Shown here: positions 6,949 to 15,935 of the stretch, piece by piece | Layout: each line of letters starts with the position of its first letter | Numbering within the stretch: the stretch's first letter is position 1 | Origin: Radiobacillus kanasensis | GTDB lineage: Bacteria > Bacillota > Bacilli > Bacillales > Amphibacillaceae | Reading direction: 5' to 3' | Assembly (NCBI RefSeq): GCF_021049245.1 | Contig: NZ_CP088020.1 | Span: 3,044,001 to 3,108,000, forward strand | Length of the DNA: 64,000 nt | Program-made: the position numbers and the translations under genes | The notes under the pieces: model-generated | Told to the model about the DNA's origin: nothing | Databases searched by the model: none | What the model saw: only the letters and a program-made list of their open reading frames with translations

Positions 6949-8718
6949 ATGGCAAACTTACAAAACGAATATCCTAGACCCCAATTCAAACGAAGCGAAT
7001 GGGTAAATTTAAACGGAGATTGGAATTTCGCTATTGATGATGAAAATAAGGGGTTAACAGAAAAATGGTATCAATCCTTCCCTACAGGAAAGAAAATCAT
7101 CGTACCCTTTGCCTACCAAACAGAAAAAAGCAGCATTGGAGATCCGAGCTTTCATGATGTGGTTTGGTACCAACGACACTTCACCATTCCGAAAGAATGG
7201 GAAGGAAAACAACAGCTTCTTCATTTTGGGGCTGTTGACTATCGAGCTTGGGTCTATGTAAATGGAGAACTACTCACCTTTCATGAGGGGGGGCATACGC
7301 CCTTTTCAGTAAATATGACTAATGCCCTTAAAGATGGAGAAAACTCCATAGTGGTTCGTGTCGAAGACCCCTCAGAGGATGTCACCATCCCGAGAGGAAA
7401 ACAATATTGGCACGAAAAGCCTGAATCGATATTTTACACGAGGACAACAGGAATCTGGCAAACCGTATGGATGGAACCCGTTGAACCTAGCAGAATAGAT
7501 TCTATCCGATGGACACCTGACATTGATCGCGGTGACATCGATTTAGAAACGGAAATTATAAATAACACAGGTGCAGACTTGCAATTGCAAGTAGATATTT
7601 ATTTCCGCGGAGAAAAGATCGTTTCGGAGAGGATCTCAACCATAAACGCTTATATAAAAAGAAGCTTCCACATAAGAAATAGGTGCACAGACCGGAGTAA
7701 TATTCACGGTCCTGGTTGGTATTGGTCCCCTGAACATCCTAACCTGTTTGATGTTCATCTCTCTTTATTAGATGGAGACAAAAATTTAGACCGTATTGAA
7801 AGTTATTTTGGTATGCGAAAAGTTTCTATAGAAGATGGGAAATTTATGCTTAATAATAAGCCTTACTACCAAAAGCTTGTCTTAGATCAAGGGTATTTCC
7901 CAGAAAGCTTATTAACGGCTCCATCAGATGAAGCACTCAAGAAGGATATTATTCTATCCAAAGAAATGGGCTTCAATGGAGCTCGAAAGCATCAAAAAAT
8001 AGAGGATCCGCGCTATCTCTATTGGGCTGATAAACTTGGTTTCCTCGTTTGGGGAGAAATGGCCAACTGCTCAGAATATAGTGAAAAGGCTGTTCAGCGG
8101 ATAAATGCAGAATGGATAGAAGCTATAAATAGAGATTATAACCACCCAAGCATAGTTGCCTGGGTTCCATTAAATGAAAGCTGGGGTATATCAAGAGTAG
8201 CTCACGAGACGCAACAACAAGATCACTCATTGGGGATGTATTATCTAACAAAGTCCCTCGACCAAACACGGCCCGTTCTGTCCAACGACGGATGGGAACA
8301 TACCATATCGGACATTTGCGGGATTCATAATTACCGTTCCGCTGAGGAGCTGAAGGAACTTTATCAAACTGTCGATTCTGCAGTTGAATCGACCCCATCT
8401 GATCGTAGAATTTACGCAAAAGGATACAGGTACAATGGTGTCCCAATTATGCTTACAGAATATGGCGGTATCGCCTATAAAGTAGATGATTCAGATGGCT
8501 GGGGATATTCAGCTGTAACATCAAGTGAAGAGCTCCTAGCTGAATACAAAGCTTATACAAACGCTCTGTTTGCATCACCCATTATTAGTGGTTTTTGCTA
8601 CACACAATTAACCGATGTGGAACAAGAAATCAATGGTCTGTTAACGTATGACCGAAAACCAAAATGTGATTTATCCGAAATTAAAAAAGTGAATGATCAA
8701 AGAAAAATGAAATGGTGA
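6949..8718 (+). CDS. Glycoside hydrolase family 2 enzyme (beta-galactosidase/beta-glucuronidase-like)
   Basis: A 589-residue intracellular enzyme with no signal peptide. Residues ~15-185 are the sugar-binding jelly-roll (WVNLNGDWNFAI, HFGAVDYRAWVYVNGE, EGGHTPFSVNMT); ~185-290 are the immunoglobulin-like domain; ~290-580 are the TIM barrel. The acid/base Glu lies in VPLNESWG (E410) and the nucleophile in LTEYGG (E504). It lacks the extra C-terminal domains of LacZ. It starts 17 bases after the permease stop and closes the operon, so it probably hydrolyses the imported oligosaccharide. The substrate could be a galactoside, arabinopyranoside or glucuronide; the sequence alone does not decide. 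Confidence 0.9.
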   Translation: MANLQNEYPRPQFKRSEWVNLNGDWNFAIDDENKGLTEKWYQSFPTGKKIIVPFAYQTEKSSIGDPSFHDVVWYQRHFTIPKEWEGKQQLLHFGAVDYRAWVYVNGELLTFHEGGHTPFSVNMTNALKDGENSIVVRVEDPSEDVTIPRGKQYWHEKPESIFYTRTTGIWQTVWMEPVEPSRIDSIRWTPDIDRGDIDLETEIINNTGADLQLQVDIYFRGEKIVSERISTINAYIKRSFHIRNRCTDRSNIHGPGWYWSPEHPNLFDVHLSLLDGDKNLDRIESYFGMRKVSIEDGKFMLNNKPYYQKLVLDQGYFPESLLTAPSDEALKKDIILSKEMGFNGARKHQKIEDPRYLYWADKLGFLVWGEMANCSEYSEKAVQRINAEWIEAINRDYNHPSIVAWVPLNESWGISRVAHETQQQDHSLGMYYLTKSLDQTRPVLSNDGWEHTISDICGIHNYRSAEELKELYQTVDSAVESTPSDRRIYAKGYRYNGVPIMLTEYGGIAYKVDDSDGWGYSAVTSSEELLAEYKAYTNALFASPIISGFCYTQLTDVEQEINGLLTYDRKPKCDLSEIKKVNDQRKMKW

Positions 8719-8757
8719 GACTATTGTGAATAGGGTAGTCTCGCCTATTCACGTTTT
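8717..8757 (+). terminator. Terminator with a competing hairpin after the GH2 gene
   Basis: GTGAATAGG (8726-8734) pairs with CCTATTCAC (8744-8752), followed by GTTTTTG: a good terminator. GAGACTA (8717-8723, overlapping the stop codon) can instead pair with TAGTCTC (8736-8742). The two stems interleave (A-B-A'-B'), so they are mutually exclusive or form a pseudoknot. Confidence 0.75.
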
Positions 8758-8805
8758 TGAACTTTCCTGCATAACATGTAAGTGAAAACTTTTTTAAAAA
8801 AGTTG

Positions 8806-8834
8806 TTACAATTTTGTGAACGGTATGTTATGAT
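8806..8834 (+). promoter_or_regulatory. Promoter of the small membrane-protein gene
   Basis: TTACAA at 8806-8811, a 17-bp spacer, and TATGAT at 8829-8834, about 55 bases before the start codon. Confidence 0.5.
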
Positions 8835-8890
8835 ACATGTAAGCCCTTACATAAAGAAAGAGTAAAGTCATCTTGTAGAGGAGAATGGAC

Positions 8891-9184
8891 ATGGTTTTAA
8901 TGGTATTTTTACTAGCCTATTTAATTCTTTTTAGCATTACACCTGTTTTCTTATGGCTGCGTAACAAACGAACAATGGCTTTAATACAGATTCCTTTCAT
9001 GATTGGAGCTTGGCTAGCTTTTATGAAAGCGTCAACCAATGGAATAGGTCCAAATGAAACGTATCTTTGGATTTTGTTCTATGGTCATCTCGTAGTCGGC
9101 CACATTTCTACTGTTATGTTGCTTGTAGGAAGCAAATTGTTAAAAGGGAAAGTAGGAACAGTGTCCCGCTCTGCAGAAGCTTAA
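8891..9184 (+). CDS. Small membrane protein of unknown function
   Basis: About 97 residues with three predicted membrane segments (residues ~1-20, ~30-48, ~63-85) separated by basic or polar loops (WLRNKR). I do not recognise the family. The start ATG 8891 is preferred to ATG 8885 because GAGGAG at 8878-8883 then has a 7-base spacing. It is monocistronic, with its own promoter and terminator, and is not obviously linked to the neighbouring sugar operon. Confidence 0.7.
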   Translation: MVLMVFLLAYLILFSITPVFLWLRNKRTMALIQIPFMIGAWLAFMKASTNGIGPNETYLWILFYGHLVVGHISTVMLLVGSKLLKGKVGTVSRSAEA

Positions 9185-9259
9185 CTCTTAATGGACTGTA
9201 AGTGCTGCAGTAACCCTGTGTTATGGTTGTGTATCCCCAAACTATAAATATGTACACTT

Positions 9260-9290
9260 TGCTGGCGAATCCTCGCCAGCACTTTTTTTG
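9260..9290 (+). terminator. Rho-independent terminator
   Basis: A 9-bp perfect stem TGCTGGCGA/TCGCCAGCA (9260-9281) with a 4-nt loop is followed by C and seven T. It ends the small membrane-protein transcript. Confidence 0.9.
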
Positions 9291-9293
9291 TTC

Positions 9294-9944
9294 TCACTTC
9301 AAGGTTTCGATAAATGTATATAATCCTTCGTATAAAGAAAAAGCGTTGGGTTTTACAGCTTGATTCTTGGAATCTAACAGTCTCCAGTTCATTTCGATTT
9401 GAATACCAAAAACCCCTGTTTCTCGGTGAACGGTTGAAGATACTGTATGTGGGAAAGCTGCTGAAAAGACATGATCCACTTTTACATGGCTCACCTGATG
9501 AGACGCCAAGATTTCGTTCAGCCTCTGGATCTTCTCCTCTTCCCCGTTGATGTTCTTTCCTTTGCCCGTTCCAATATCTACGAAATGGGACCTTCGATCA
9601 GACATAATATGAAGGTCTAACACATACTGAATGTTGTGTTCTTTTACCAAGTTAACCATCTCGTCTTTATAGGCATGAGCTTCATCGTAATTCGCATCGT
9701 CTTTCTGATTCCTCGTTTTGTACATGCAAAAGCAATCTGTATCTTCCTTTAGAAGCATGACAAAAGGGCCAGTCAGATACTCTCCCACTTTCTCCTGGTT
9801 ATTTCTCCACTGCTCCACACTATGCGGAGCAGATAAGAGAATAGGATAGCTTCCTTTTTCTATATGGAACCCTCTATCATCGGAGAAATCTTCTGAAATA
9901 AATTGTTGTTCTAGCTTTTCCATTCGTTCTTTTGAATAGGGCAT
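9294..9944 (-). CDS. N-formylglutamate amidohydrolase-like protein
   Basis: A cytoplasmic hydrolase of about 216 residues. The family signs are YPILLSAPHSVEQWRN (zinc-ligand His region), TDCFCMYKTRNQKDDANYDEAH, VLDLHIMSDRRSHFVDIGTG and a C-terminal GVFGIQIEMNWRLL. Family members cleave N-formyl- or related N-acyl-amino acids with a zinc ion, but many Bacillus members are uncharacterised. ATG 9944 (MPYSKE) is favoured over ATG 9950 because AAAGAGG is then 7 bases away. It lies 6 bases downstream of the next gene on the same strand, and the two are probably cotranscribed. Confidence 0.75.
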   Translation of the reverse strand: MPYSKERMEKLEQQFISEDFSDDRGFHIEKGSYPILLSAPHSVEQWRNNQEKVGEYLTGPFVMLLKEDTDCFCMYKTRNQKDDANYDEAHAYKDEMVNLVKEHNIQYVLDLHIMSDRRSHFVDIGTGKGKNINGEEEKIQRLNEILASHQVSHVKVDHVFSAAFPHTVSSTVHRETGVFGIQIEMNWRLLDSKNQAVKPNAFSLYEGLYTFIETLK

Positions 9945-9956
9945 ATACATTCCTCT

Positions 9957-11231
9957 TTAAGAATTTGAGATTTGATTTCGAACTTGGGAAAACGTTACAA
10001 ATATCGATATCGGGATGAGCAAAACACATAAACCAAATCGCGTTACGATGGAAAATTCATTTAAAGCGAATGCAGCTAAAATGGTTGCTAACACCGGAAT
10101 GAATTGAATGTTATAGTTTTTCCGGAACAGATACCAAACGTCTCGTTTCACTTCTACAACGTGATGAATATCTGGAATTCCTAGCTCACTTCGTAAATGT
10201 ACTGGAATTCCAATTACTAGATTGACTGCTCCTTCAGATGTAATGATATTTGTTTCCTTCAGAAGTTCCTTAGACTCTAACGCTAATACCCGTGCTTTAA
10301 TAGCTTTTCCATTTGCTTCAATCACAATATTATCTGTTTCTTCGATTCCTAGTAGGTTCATGGCGCTCGGAGTTAAACGAACCGCATTACTAGCTTCATC
10401 CGAAGAATACGGTCGAATGACTTTAAAGCTTGTACTCGTTTGCCCGATAACCGTTTCCAAGCATTTTGCGATGAACCTTCTCCAGATGCTCGGCTTTTTC
10501 GTAACGGTATCATAATCAGGATATAAACCAATGGATGGAAAGCCTACTTGCTTTAACATCCGGTTCATTTGTACCTTTTCCGTGTAGTTCAGCGAATTAA
10601 CTTCCTTTTCCCCAATATAGTTTTCTTTGAAAAACTGTTCTTGCTCTTCGTTCCAAACACCTTTCGCTAAAAAGGCATCAAAATAATACCGATTAATCAT
10701 ATCAGGCGGATTTTCTAGCTGAAGGAATTCTCTTTGTTTATAGTTTAGTTTAATCGTATCGTTCTCGATACTCGGATTGACCACGAACTTTCCCGTTGGA
10801 ATTGGCATAACATCCCCTGTAATGTGATTAACTAGAACGTGCTGTTCTACTTTTTGATTCAATTGTTGGAATATATCTTTAGACACTTCCACATTGTGAT
10901 ACTTAATTTGTTGGACCGTTTGTTTCCTAACCTTCGTAAAAAGAAAGCTTTTAATCTTAGAAACTTCGAGTTCTTCTCCTGCTTCAGCCTGGAATAGGTT
11001 GAAAGAAGAACGTGTTATCGCAAGTTCACTTTCTGATATACGGCCGTTCATCATAATCGTACACGTCCGACTTTTTCCACTTGCCTTGTGGGTGATGGTC
11101 ACTCGTTCATTCTCCATTAGCCCCTGTTGCAGAGCTGTATGAGGATGTATATCAATTCGGTTATGTGGTGCAATTCTAGCTGAACTTCTAGTCGAAATTG
11201 TTAGTTTGATTGTTTCTGTAAATTTTGCCAT
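9957..11231 (-). CDS. Uncharacterised protein with two barrel-like domains and a C-terminal membrane hairpin
   Basis: About 424 residues; I do not recognise the family. There are two similar-looking beta-barrel-type segments: residues ~20-75 (IAPHNRIDIHPHTALQQGLM, NERVTITHKASGKSRTC) and ~275-340 (VRLTPSAMNLLGIEETDNIV, IEANGKAIKARVLAL). Their shape, an acidic-hydrophobic loop then a charged beta-hairpin, resembles double-psi or AbrB/Cdc48-N-like barrels. The last ~50 residues contain two hydrophobic segments (FIPVLATILAAFALNEF and LCVLLIPISIFVTF), so the bulk probably faces the cytoplasm. The GGAG before ATG 11231 fits better than any site for the upstream in-frame ATG at 11258. Confidence concerns its being a real gene. 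Confidence 0.75.
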   Translation of the reverse strand: MAKFTETIKLTISTRSSARIAPHNRIDIHPHTALQQGLMENERVTITHKASGKSRTCTIMMNGRISESELAITRSSFNLFQAEAGEELEVSKIKSFLFTKVRKQTVQQIKYHNVEVSKDIFQQLNQKVEQHVLVNHITGDVMPIPTGKFVVNPSIENDTIKLNYKQREFLQLENPPDMINRYYFDAFLAKGVWNEEQEQFFKENYIGEKEVNSLNYTEKVQMNRMLKQVGFPSIGLYPDYDTVTKKPSIWRRFIAKCLETVIGQTSTSFKVIRPYSSDEASNAVRLTPSAMNLLGIEETDNIVIEANGKAIKARVLALESKELLKETNIITSEGAVNLVIGIPVHLRSELGIPDIHHVVEVKRDVWYLFRKNYNIQFIPVLATILAAFALNEFSIVTRFGLCVLLIPISIFVTFSQVRNQISNS

Positions 11232-11316
11232 TGTCGTCTCCGTTTGTAAGTTGTTCATTTGTCTCTATTTTACCTTAGGGCATGCAGATGGAACAGAATA
11301 AACTAGTGAAAAAAAA

Positions 11317-11342
11317 GAGGGTGGTAGCGAACTACCACCCTC
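11317..11342 (-). terminator. Terminator of the glycerate operon
   Basis: An 11-bp perfect stem GAGGGTGGTAG/CTACCACCCTC with a CGAA loop. On the minus strand it is followed by a long T-run. Confidence 0.92.
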
Positions 11343-11348
11343 TTCCCA

Positions 11349-12710
11349 CTATACAAATATCAACCACAACACAAACGTAACAAGTATCGCCACAATCCCT
11401 TGCAGAAGAGTAGCCGCCGTCTGTGCCTTATAAGCTTGCGTTACCGACATCCCACTAAACTCTTTCACAACCCAGAAGTAACTATCATTCACGTGAGATA
11501 CAACCATCGCTCCAGCTCCCACTGACATAACTACTAGCGCTAATGGAACAGCGCCTTCAATTCCTACTTCAACTAACAATGGAGCAATCAAAGTAGACGT
11601 GATGACTAACGCTGCAGTAGAAGAACCTTGTGCGGTTTTCAACGCTGCGGCAATTAAAAATGGAATAAAGACGAATAATGCTCCACCTACAATTCCACTA
11701 TCCGCAAAACCTTGAATAAATTCTGCAACAGGTGTTGCTTTAATAACGGAACCAAAGGCACCACCGGCACCTGTAATCAAAAGAATGGGTGCAGACTCTT
11801 TAATCCCTATTCCAACCCAATCTGTTAGCGTTTCTTCCGAGAAGTTTGGAAGCAACAAGAAAGCGAATAATATACCTACTAATAGTGCGACAACTGGAGC
11901 ACCTAAGAATAAGAAAATTTCTGCTATAGTTCCAGTCCAGCCTGCAAAGGAAATTACGGAGCTAATTCCGATGAGTACAATTGGTACTAAGATTGGTGCA
12001 AACGATTTAAAGGTAGAAGGCATTTCACCAAATTCTTTAATGATCGCATCGTAATCATAGTTTGCTGTATCTTGATCTTCGCCCTCTACTTTAATTTTTG
12101 TACCTACTTTCATCGCCCAAATATAACCGGCAATGATAACTGGGATCGCTACAATAAAGCCAAACAAAATCACCGTTCCTAAATAGTTCTCGGCACCGAT
12201 GTTCCCAGCTGCAGCGATAGGGCCAGGAGTCGGTGGTACTAATGTATGTGTCGCGAACAAGCCAGTAGATAAAGCAATCGCCATCGATGCCACAGCTACT
12301 TTCGCTCGCTTTGCTAGCGCTTTCTTTAAAGAAGATAAAATGACATATCCAGAGTCACAAAACACCGGGATACTTACAATTCCTCCAATAAGACTCATTG
12401 CTAATTGCGGACGTTTTTCTCCAACGATACGAAGCACGACTTCTGCCATTCTAAGTGCAGCACCCGACTTTTCTAGGATAACACCAATAATCGTACCGAA
12501 AATAATAACGAGACCAATGCCTCCCATTAATCCCCCAAATCCATTGTTTACGGCTGCCACAACATCCGCTAACGGTAGACCTGCAATAATACCAATACCA
12601 AACGCTGCGAATAATAAGGATAAAAACGGATGAAGTCTTAACTTGGCTGTTGCAAAAATTACAAATAAAACCCCTAAAGTAATAACAATTATAAGTCCGA
12701 AACCTTCCAT
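11349..12710 (-). CDS. GntP-family gluconate/glycerate:H+ symporter
   Basis: A 453-residue protein with about 12 hydrophobic segments and the family blocks GGIGLVIIFGTIIGVILEKSGAA, SIPVFCDSGYVIL, LFATHTLVPPTPGPIAAAGNIGA and KTAQGSSTAALV. It imports a small sugar acid with protons across the cytoplasmic membrane. It starts 5 bases after the glycerate kinase stop and lies beside a CdaR-type regulator, so glycerate (or another substrate feeding it) is the most likely cargo; gluconate is less likely because no gluconate kinase is nearby. RBS AAGGGGTG. Confidence 0.88.
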   Translation of the reverse strand: MEGFGLIIVITLGVLFVIFATAKLRLHPFLSLLFAAFGIGIIAGLPLADVVAAVNNGFGGLMGGIGLVIIFGTIIGVILEKSGAALRMAEVVLRIVGEKRPQLAMSLIGGIVSIPVFCDSGYVILSSLKKALAKRAKVAVASMAIALSTGLFATHTLVPPTPGPIAAAGNIGAENYLGTVILFGFIVAIPVIIAGYIWAMKVGTKIKVEGEDQDTANYDYDAIIKEFGEMPSTFKSFAPILVPIVLIGISSVISFAGWTGTIAEIFLFLGAPVVALLVGILFAFLLLPNFSEETLTDWVGIGIKESAPILLITGAGGAFGSVIKATPVAEFIQGFADSGIVGGALFVFIPFLIAAALKTAQGSSTAALVITSTLIAPLLVEVGIEGAVPLALVVMSVGAGAMVVSHVNDSYFWVVKEFSGMSVTQAYKAQTAATLLQGIVAILVTFVLWLIFV

Positions 12711-12714
12711 TCTC

Positions 12715-13842
12715 TCACCCCTTCATATTTTTAAAAAAATGGATGACACGCCTTGTCTGTGAAAGCAACAATTCATCAGCCTGAGCCATACAGTCCTCTA
12801 GGTTCATCGGGCGATCTGTTATCGCGAAACTGCCTATGAATAAATCATGTAATGTCTCAGATCCCTTTCCTAAACTGCCGGATAGAAGGATAGTTGGCAC
12901 ATGATGCTTTTTAGCAAGCTGCGCCACATAGCTAGGTGCTTTTCCATATAATGTTTGCTCATCACTTTGACCTTCCCCTGTAATAACTAGGTCTGCGTCA
13001 GCAATCTCTTTCTCTAAACCGATTGCACCTGCAATCAGTTTTGCACCTGAATCCAGTAATGCACCTAATGATAAAAAGGCAAATCCTAATCCTCCAGCTG
13101 CACCTGAGCCTGGATGTACTTGAAAGGATGTATCTAGCTGCTCTTCTACTAAACTTGCAAAACGCCCTAATGCTTCATCTAATTGAGTAATTTGGGCTGC
13201 AGTCGCTCCCTTTTGTGGCCCATAAACAGCTGTAGCACCGTTTTTCCCACAAAGTGGATTATCCACGTCACAAGCAATTTGAAAACTTGCATCTTGGAGT
13301 CTACCATCCAGATGTTCAAAGGAAACTTTATCTATGTCGTATAGATCCTTTCCAAATATACCGCTTTCTTTCCCTTTTTTATCCCATCCCTTCATACCTA
13401 ATGCTTGAAGCATACCTAAACCACCGTCATTCGTTGCACTACCTCCCAAACCGATTACAAAAGAGGAACAGCCTTTATCAAGAGCATTTTTAATGACTTC
13501 CCCAATACCATAAGAGGTTGTCACTTCCGGATTTCGCTCATCAGGGGGCACTTGAACTAAGCCTGCAATATTCGCACATTCGATAACGGCAGTATGGTTT
13601 TGAACAATGGCATAGTGGGTATCCACATCATCCCCTAGCGGCCCTTTACAACGAAGGAAAACTTTTTCCCCTTCTGCTGCGGTTAATAAGGCTTCTAGTG
13701 TACCTTCCCCTCCATCCGCCATAGGCATAATCTTTGTTTGTACAGCAGGGTCAACCTCCCATATTCCCCTTTGAATCGATTTTGCCGCTTCTACTGCTGT
13801 TAAACTTCCCTTAAATGAATCAGGTGCAATGACGATTTTCAT
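12715..13842 (-). CDS. Glycerate kinase (GarK/GlxK type)
   Basis: A 375-residue glycerate kinase of the type I family, which phosphorylates D-glycerate (2-phosphoglycerate in most characterised members). Visible signatures: the opening MKIVIAPDSFKGSLTAVEAA, MPMADGGEGTLEALL, SSFVIGLGGSATNDGGLGML, HPGSGAAGGLGFAFL and DLVITGEGQSDEQTLYGKAP. It is full length. It is the first gene of a two-gene operon with the GntP permease, downstream of and in the same direction as the CdaR regulator. It links imported glycerate to glycolysis. Confidence 0.95.
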   Translation of the reverse strand: MKIVIAPDSFKGSLTAVEAAKSIQRGIWEVDPAVQTKIMPMADGGEGTLEALLTAAEGEKVFLRCKGPLGDDVDTHYAIVQNHTAVIECANIAGLVQVPPDERNPEVTTSYGIGEVIKNALDKGCSSFVIGLGGSATNDGGLGMLQALGMKGWDKKGKESGIFGKDLYDIDKVSFEHLDGRLQDASFQIACDVDNPLCGKNGATAVYGPQKGATAAQITQLDEALGRFASLVEEQLDTSFQVHPGSGAAGGLGFAFLSLGALLDSGAKLIAGAIGLEKEIADADLVITGEGQSDEQTLYGKAPSYVAQLAKKHHVPTILLSGSLGKGSETLHDLFIGSFAITDRPMNLEDCMAQADELLLSQTRRVIHFFKNMKG

Positions 13843-13946
13843 GGTAAACTCCTTTATTCTTGTTAGTTACTCTCATTAAACCGAAAAATGTATCCGCTTA
13901 CAATTATACGAATGCCTAAAATAGTACTCGTCTATTCGTGGACTTT

Positions 13947-15044
13947 TTAGGCAAATGCACAAACATATTTCAAGTGGTAATGTAATAGGTGCAGCAGAAA
14001 AGCATCTTGAAATTTCCGTGGATCAAGACCAACTTTTTCTTTAATTTGATCTAAACGATAGAATAATGTATTTCGATGGATGTGCAGCTTTTCAGCTGTT
14101 TCTTTCACTTTAAAGTCATTAGACAGAAATAGCTCTATGGTTCGCAAATACTCTGGGTCTAATTCTTTCATCTTTTTTTCATAATCCATACAAATAGATT
14201 GATAGGTATCCTTCGATAAGGAATCGATAATCCGTTCCACTTTCCATTCCTGAATATTAGTAAGAGATTTATCATCCGGTTTCGCAAAATAAAGGGCCTG
14301 TTTCGCTTGAAAGTAGGAATTTCTAATACCAGATATTCCGTATCCTGCATCGCCTATCCCTATCCGAATGTTATTCCATTTCCCTATAATTTTCTCAAAG
14401 AAAGGATTAAGGTGCTGTTGTTGATGGACACAACAAATCAATTCCTCGCCGTTCAATGGAAGAAATAACTGAGGAGTGATTCCATACCTTTTAAAATACA
14501 TATTGATTTTTTCCTGTACCTCTTCCCCAACATTTCCTGTGAACACAATAACCTTCCACCAGTCTTCTAGATCAACCTTTAATGTATATTTCGCTTCCTT
14601 CTCTAAGCTTTCTTCGTCCATTCCAAGTGGATGGAATAACTGTTGGAGCCAATTAGCCCATTGCCTTTCCAAATAAAAGCTTTGCTTTTGTTCATAAATC
14701 TGCTCAATTGCGATTTCCACAGACGCTCGGGTTATACCAGCTAACTTTTCTACATGGTCCGGATCTCCCGTCACTCCAACGACACCGATTATCTCTCCCT
14801 GATGTAAGATAGGAAGGTTTGCACCTGGTTTGGTACCAGAAAAATGACTCACATCTTCCTCTGTCAAAATTACAGCTTGATTCGTATCTAAAACACGTAC
14901 GGCCCCTGAATGGACTTGATCTATCCGGGTTGGGTCTGAACTAGCGACAATTTTTCCTGACTTGTCCATAAGATTCATCGGTACATCCAAATACGGATGT
15001 AGACGTTGTACAATTTCTGAACCAAGTTCTTTCGTGAGTTTCAC
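13947..15044 (-). CDS. cdaR: CdaR-family sugar-diacid/glycerate regulator
   Basis: 365 residues, GTG start with a GGGGGAG site. The N-terminal sugar-diacid recognition domain spans residues ~1-135 (DKSGKIVASSDPTRIDQVHSG, HFSGTKPGANLPI, GEIIGVVGVTGDPD), followed by a GGDEF-like middle part. The C-terminal PucR-type helix-turn-helix is VKETAEKLHIHRNTLFYRLDQI. Homologues activate glycerate/glucarate genes in response to glycerate. Here it precedes the glycerate kinase and permease genes in the same direction, so it most likely controls them. Confidence 0.9.
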   Translation of the reverse strand: MKLTKELGSEIVQRLHPYLDVPMNLMDKSGKIVASSDPTRIDQVHSGAVRVLDTNQAVILTEEDVSHFSGTKPGANLPILHQGEIIGVVGVTGDPDHVEKLAGITRASVEIAIEQIYEQKQSFYLERQWANWLQQLFHPLGMDEESLEKEAKYTLKVDLEDWWKVIVFTGNVGEEVQEKINMYFKRYGITPQLFLPLNGEELICCVHQQQHLNPFFEKIIGKWNNIRIGIGDAGYGISGIRNSYFQAKQALYFAKPDDKSLTNIQEWKVERIIDSLSKDTYQSICMDYEKKMKELDPEYLRTIELFLSNDFKVKETAEKLHIHRNTLFYRLDQIKEKVGLDPRKFQDAFLLHLLHYHLKYVCAFA

Positions 15045-15056
15045 TTTTTCTCCCCC

Positions 15057-15698
15057 TTATACGTACCTCGTGACAATCTCTACTCCAATATACAGTGCTT
15101 GCACAAAAAACAATAGCCCCCAAAACACGGCTGGGATCCAAGTGGTCTTCTGCAAGATTGCCGCATCCCCCGCTTCTTTCGGGCTCTTCATACTTATATA
15201 CATAATATGGGCCGCACTTAAAATCGATTCTAGCAAAATGATAGAGGACAGGATCATACTGCCATGGAAAATCACTTGCTCCAATTGGTAGTGAAACAGC
15301 ATGTAAAGCAATGCAGCAAAACTAGCCGACCAAAGAATGCCATACAAGTTTCGAGTCCACAGGATGGTCGTGCCCACAACTAAACAAAGGAAAAAGATCA
15401 TAACAAGCTGATGTTTTCCTTGATCGATAAAATAAAATAGACCAAACGCTACGACTGACGAACCGGTATATCCTGCATACGTTGATAGAATTCGACTCCA
15501 TCGAGAAGAGGAACCAACCAGAGCTGATCCAGACGTATCAGGATGAAGCTTAATTGAATGTCCCTTCCCTCCCGTGACCTTTGCAACAAAAATGTGAGAG
15601 AATTCATGAATAACTGTATTTAGTATGCGAAGATTTGTTCCGAGAAAAGGGGTTTTCATGAGGAAAAACGCGAGTAATAGATAGAGAATGAGTTCCAT
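15057..15698 (-). CDS. M50B-like membrane protein with HExxH-type motif
   Basis: 213 residues with about six hydrophobic segments. Near the N-terminus NTVIHEFSHIFVAKVTGG (H31-E-x-x-H35) is the zinc-binding motif of M50 intramembrane metalloproteases. The LNPDG-type second motif of site-2 proteases is not evident, so protease activity is uncertain. It matches the small M50B-like proteins common in Bacillaceae. GGAGGACAAC precedes ATG 15698. It lies 12 bases upstream of cdaR and is probably cotranscribed with it. Confidence 0.75.
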   Translation of the reverse strand: MELILYLLLAFFLMKTPFLGTNLRILNTVIHEFSHIFVAKVTGGKGHSIKLHPDTSGSALVGSSSRWSRILSTYAGYTGSSVVAFGLFYFIDQGKHQLVMIFFLCLVVGTTILWTRNLYGILWSASFAALLYMLFHYQLEQVIFHGSMILSSIILLESILSAAHIMYISMKSPKEAGDAAILQKTTWIPAVFWGLLFFVQALYIGVEIVTRYV

Positions 15699-15801
15699 GT
15701 TGTCCTCCAGGGTTTTTAATAACAGAGTTTCCTTCTTATATGAAAGCTAATCAAGTGAACCAAAACAGATTCAACATCTTACTTTACCTATAATTAAATA
15801 A

Positions 15802-15824
15802 CCCCCTTTTTCTGTCAAAGGGGG
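15802..15824 (-). terminator. Second terminator downstream of the melA gene
   Basis: AAAGGGGG/CCCCCTTT stem (8 bp) followed on the minus strand by a TTATTTAATT tract. It forms a tandem pair with the terminator at 15897-15928. Confidence 0.7.
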
Positions 15825-15896
15825 CTATCCATTGCTTTAATCTACCCATATTTTAATTTAACTTCAATAAGTACAAGCCTAAATAGTATTTTAGAA

Positions 15897-15928
15897 TTTA
15901 AACCAACCCATGTTTGGGTTGGTTTAAA
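15897..15928 (-). terminator. Terminator of the msm/mel operon
   Basis: A 14-bp perfect stem (TTTAAACCAACCCA / TGGGTTGGTTTAAA) with a 4-nt loop, immediately after the melA stop. Confidence 0.9.
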
Positions 15929-15935
15929 AGTTAGG

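Noticed and set aside
12199..12633. 144-codon plus-strand ORF
   Set aside because: It is the antisense frame of the gntP-type permease, proline/alanine-rich with no ribosome site.
15057..15698. Calling the M50-like protein an active site-2 protease
   Set aside because: HEFSH is present, but the second conserved Asp motif of site-2 proteases is not evident.
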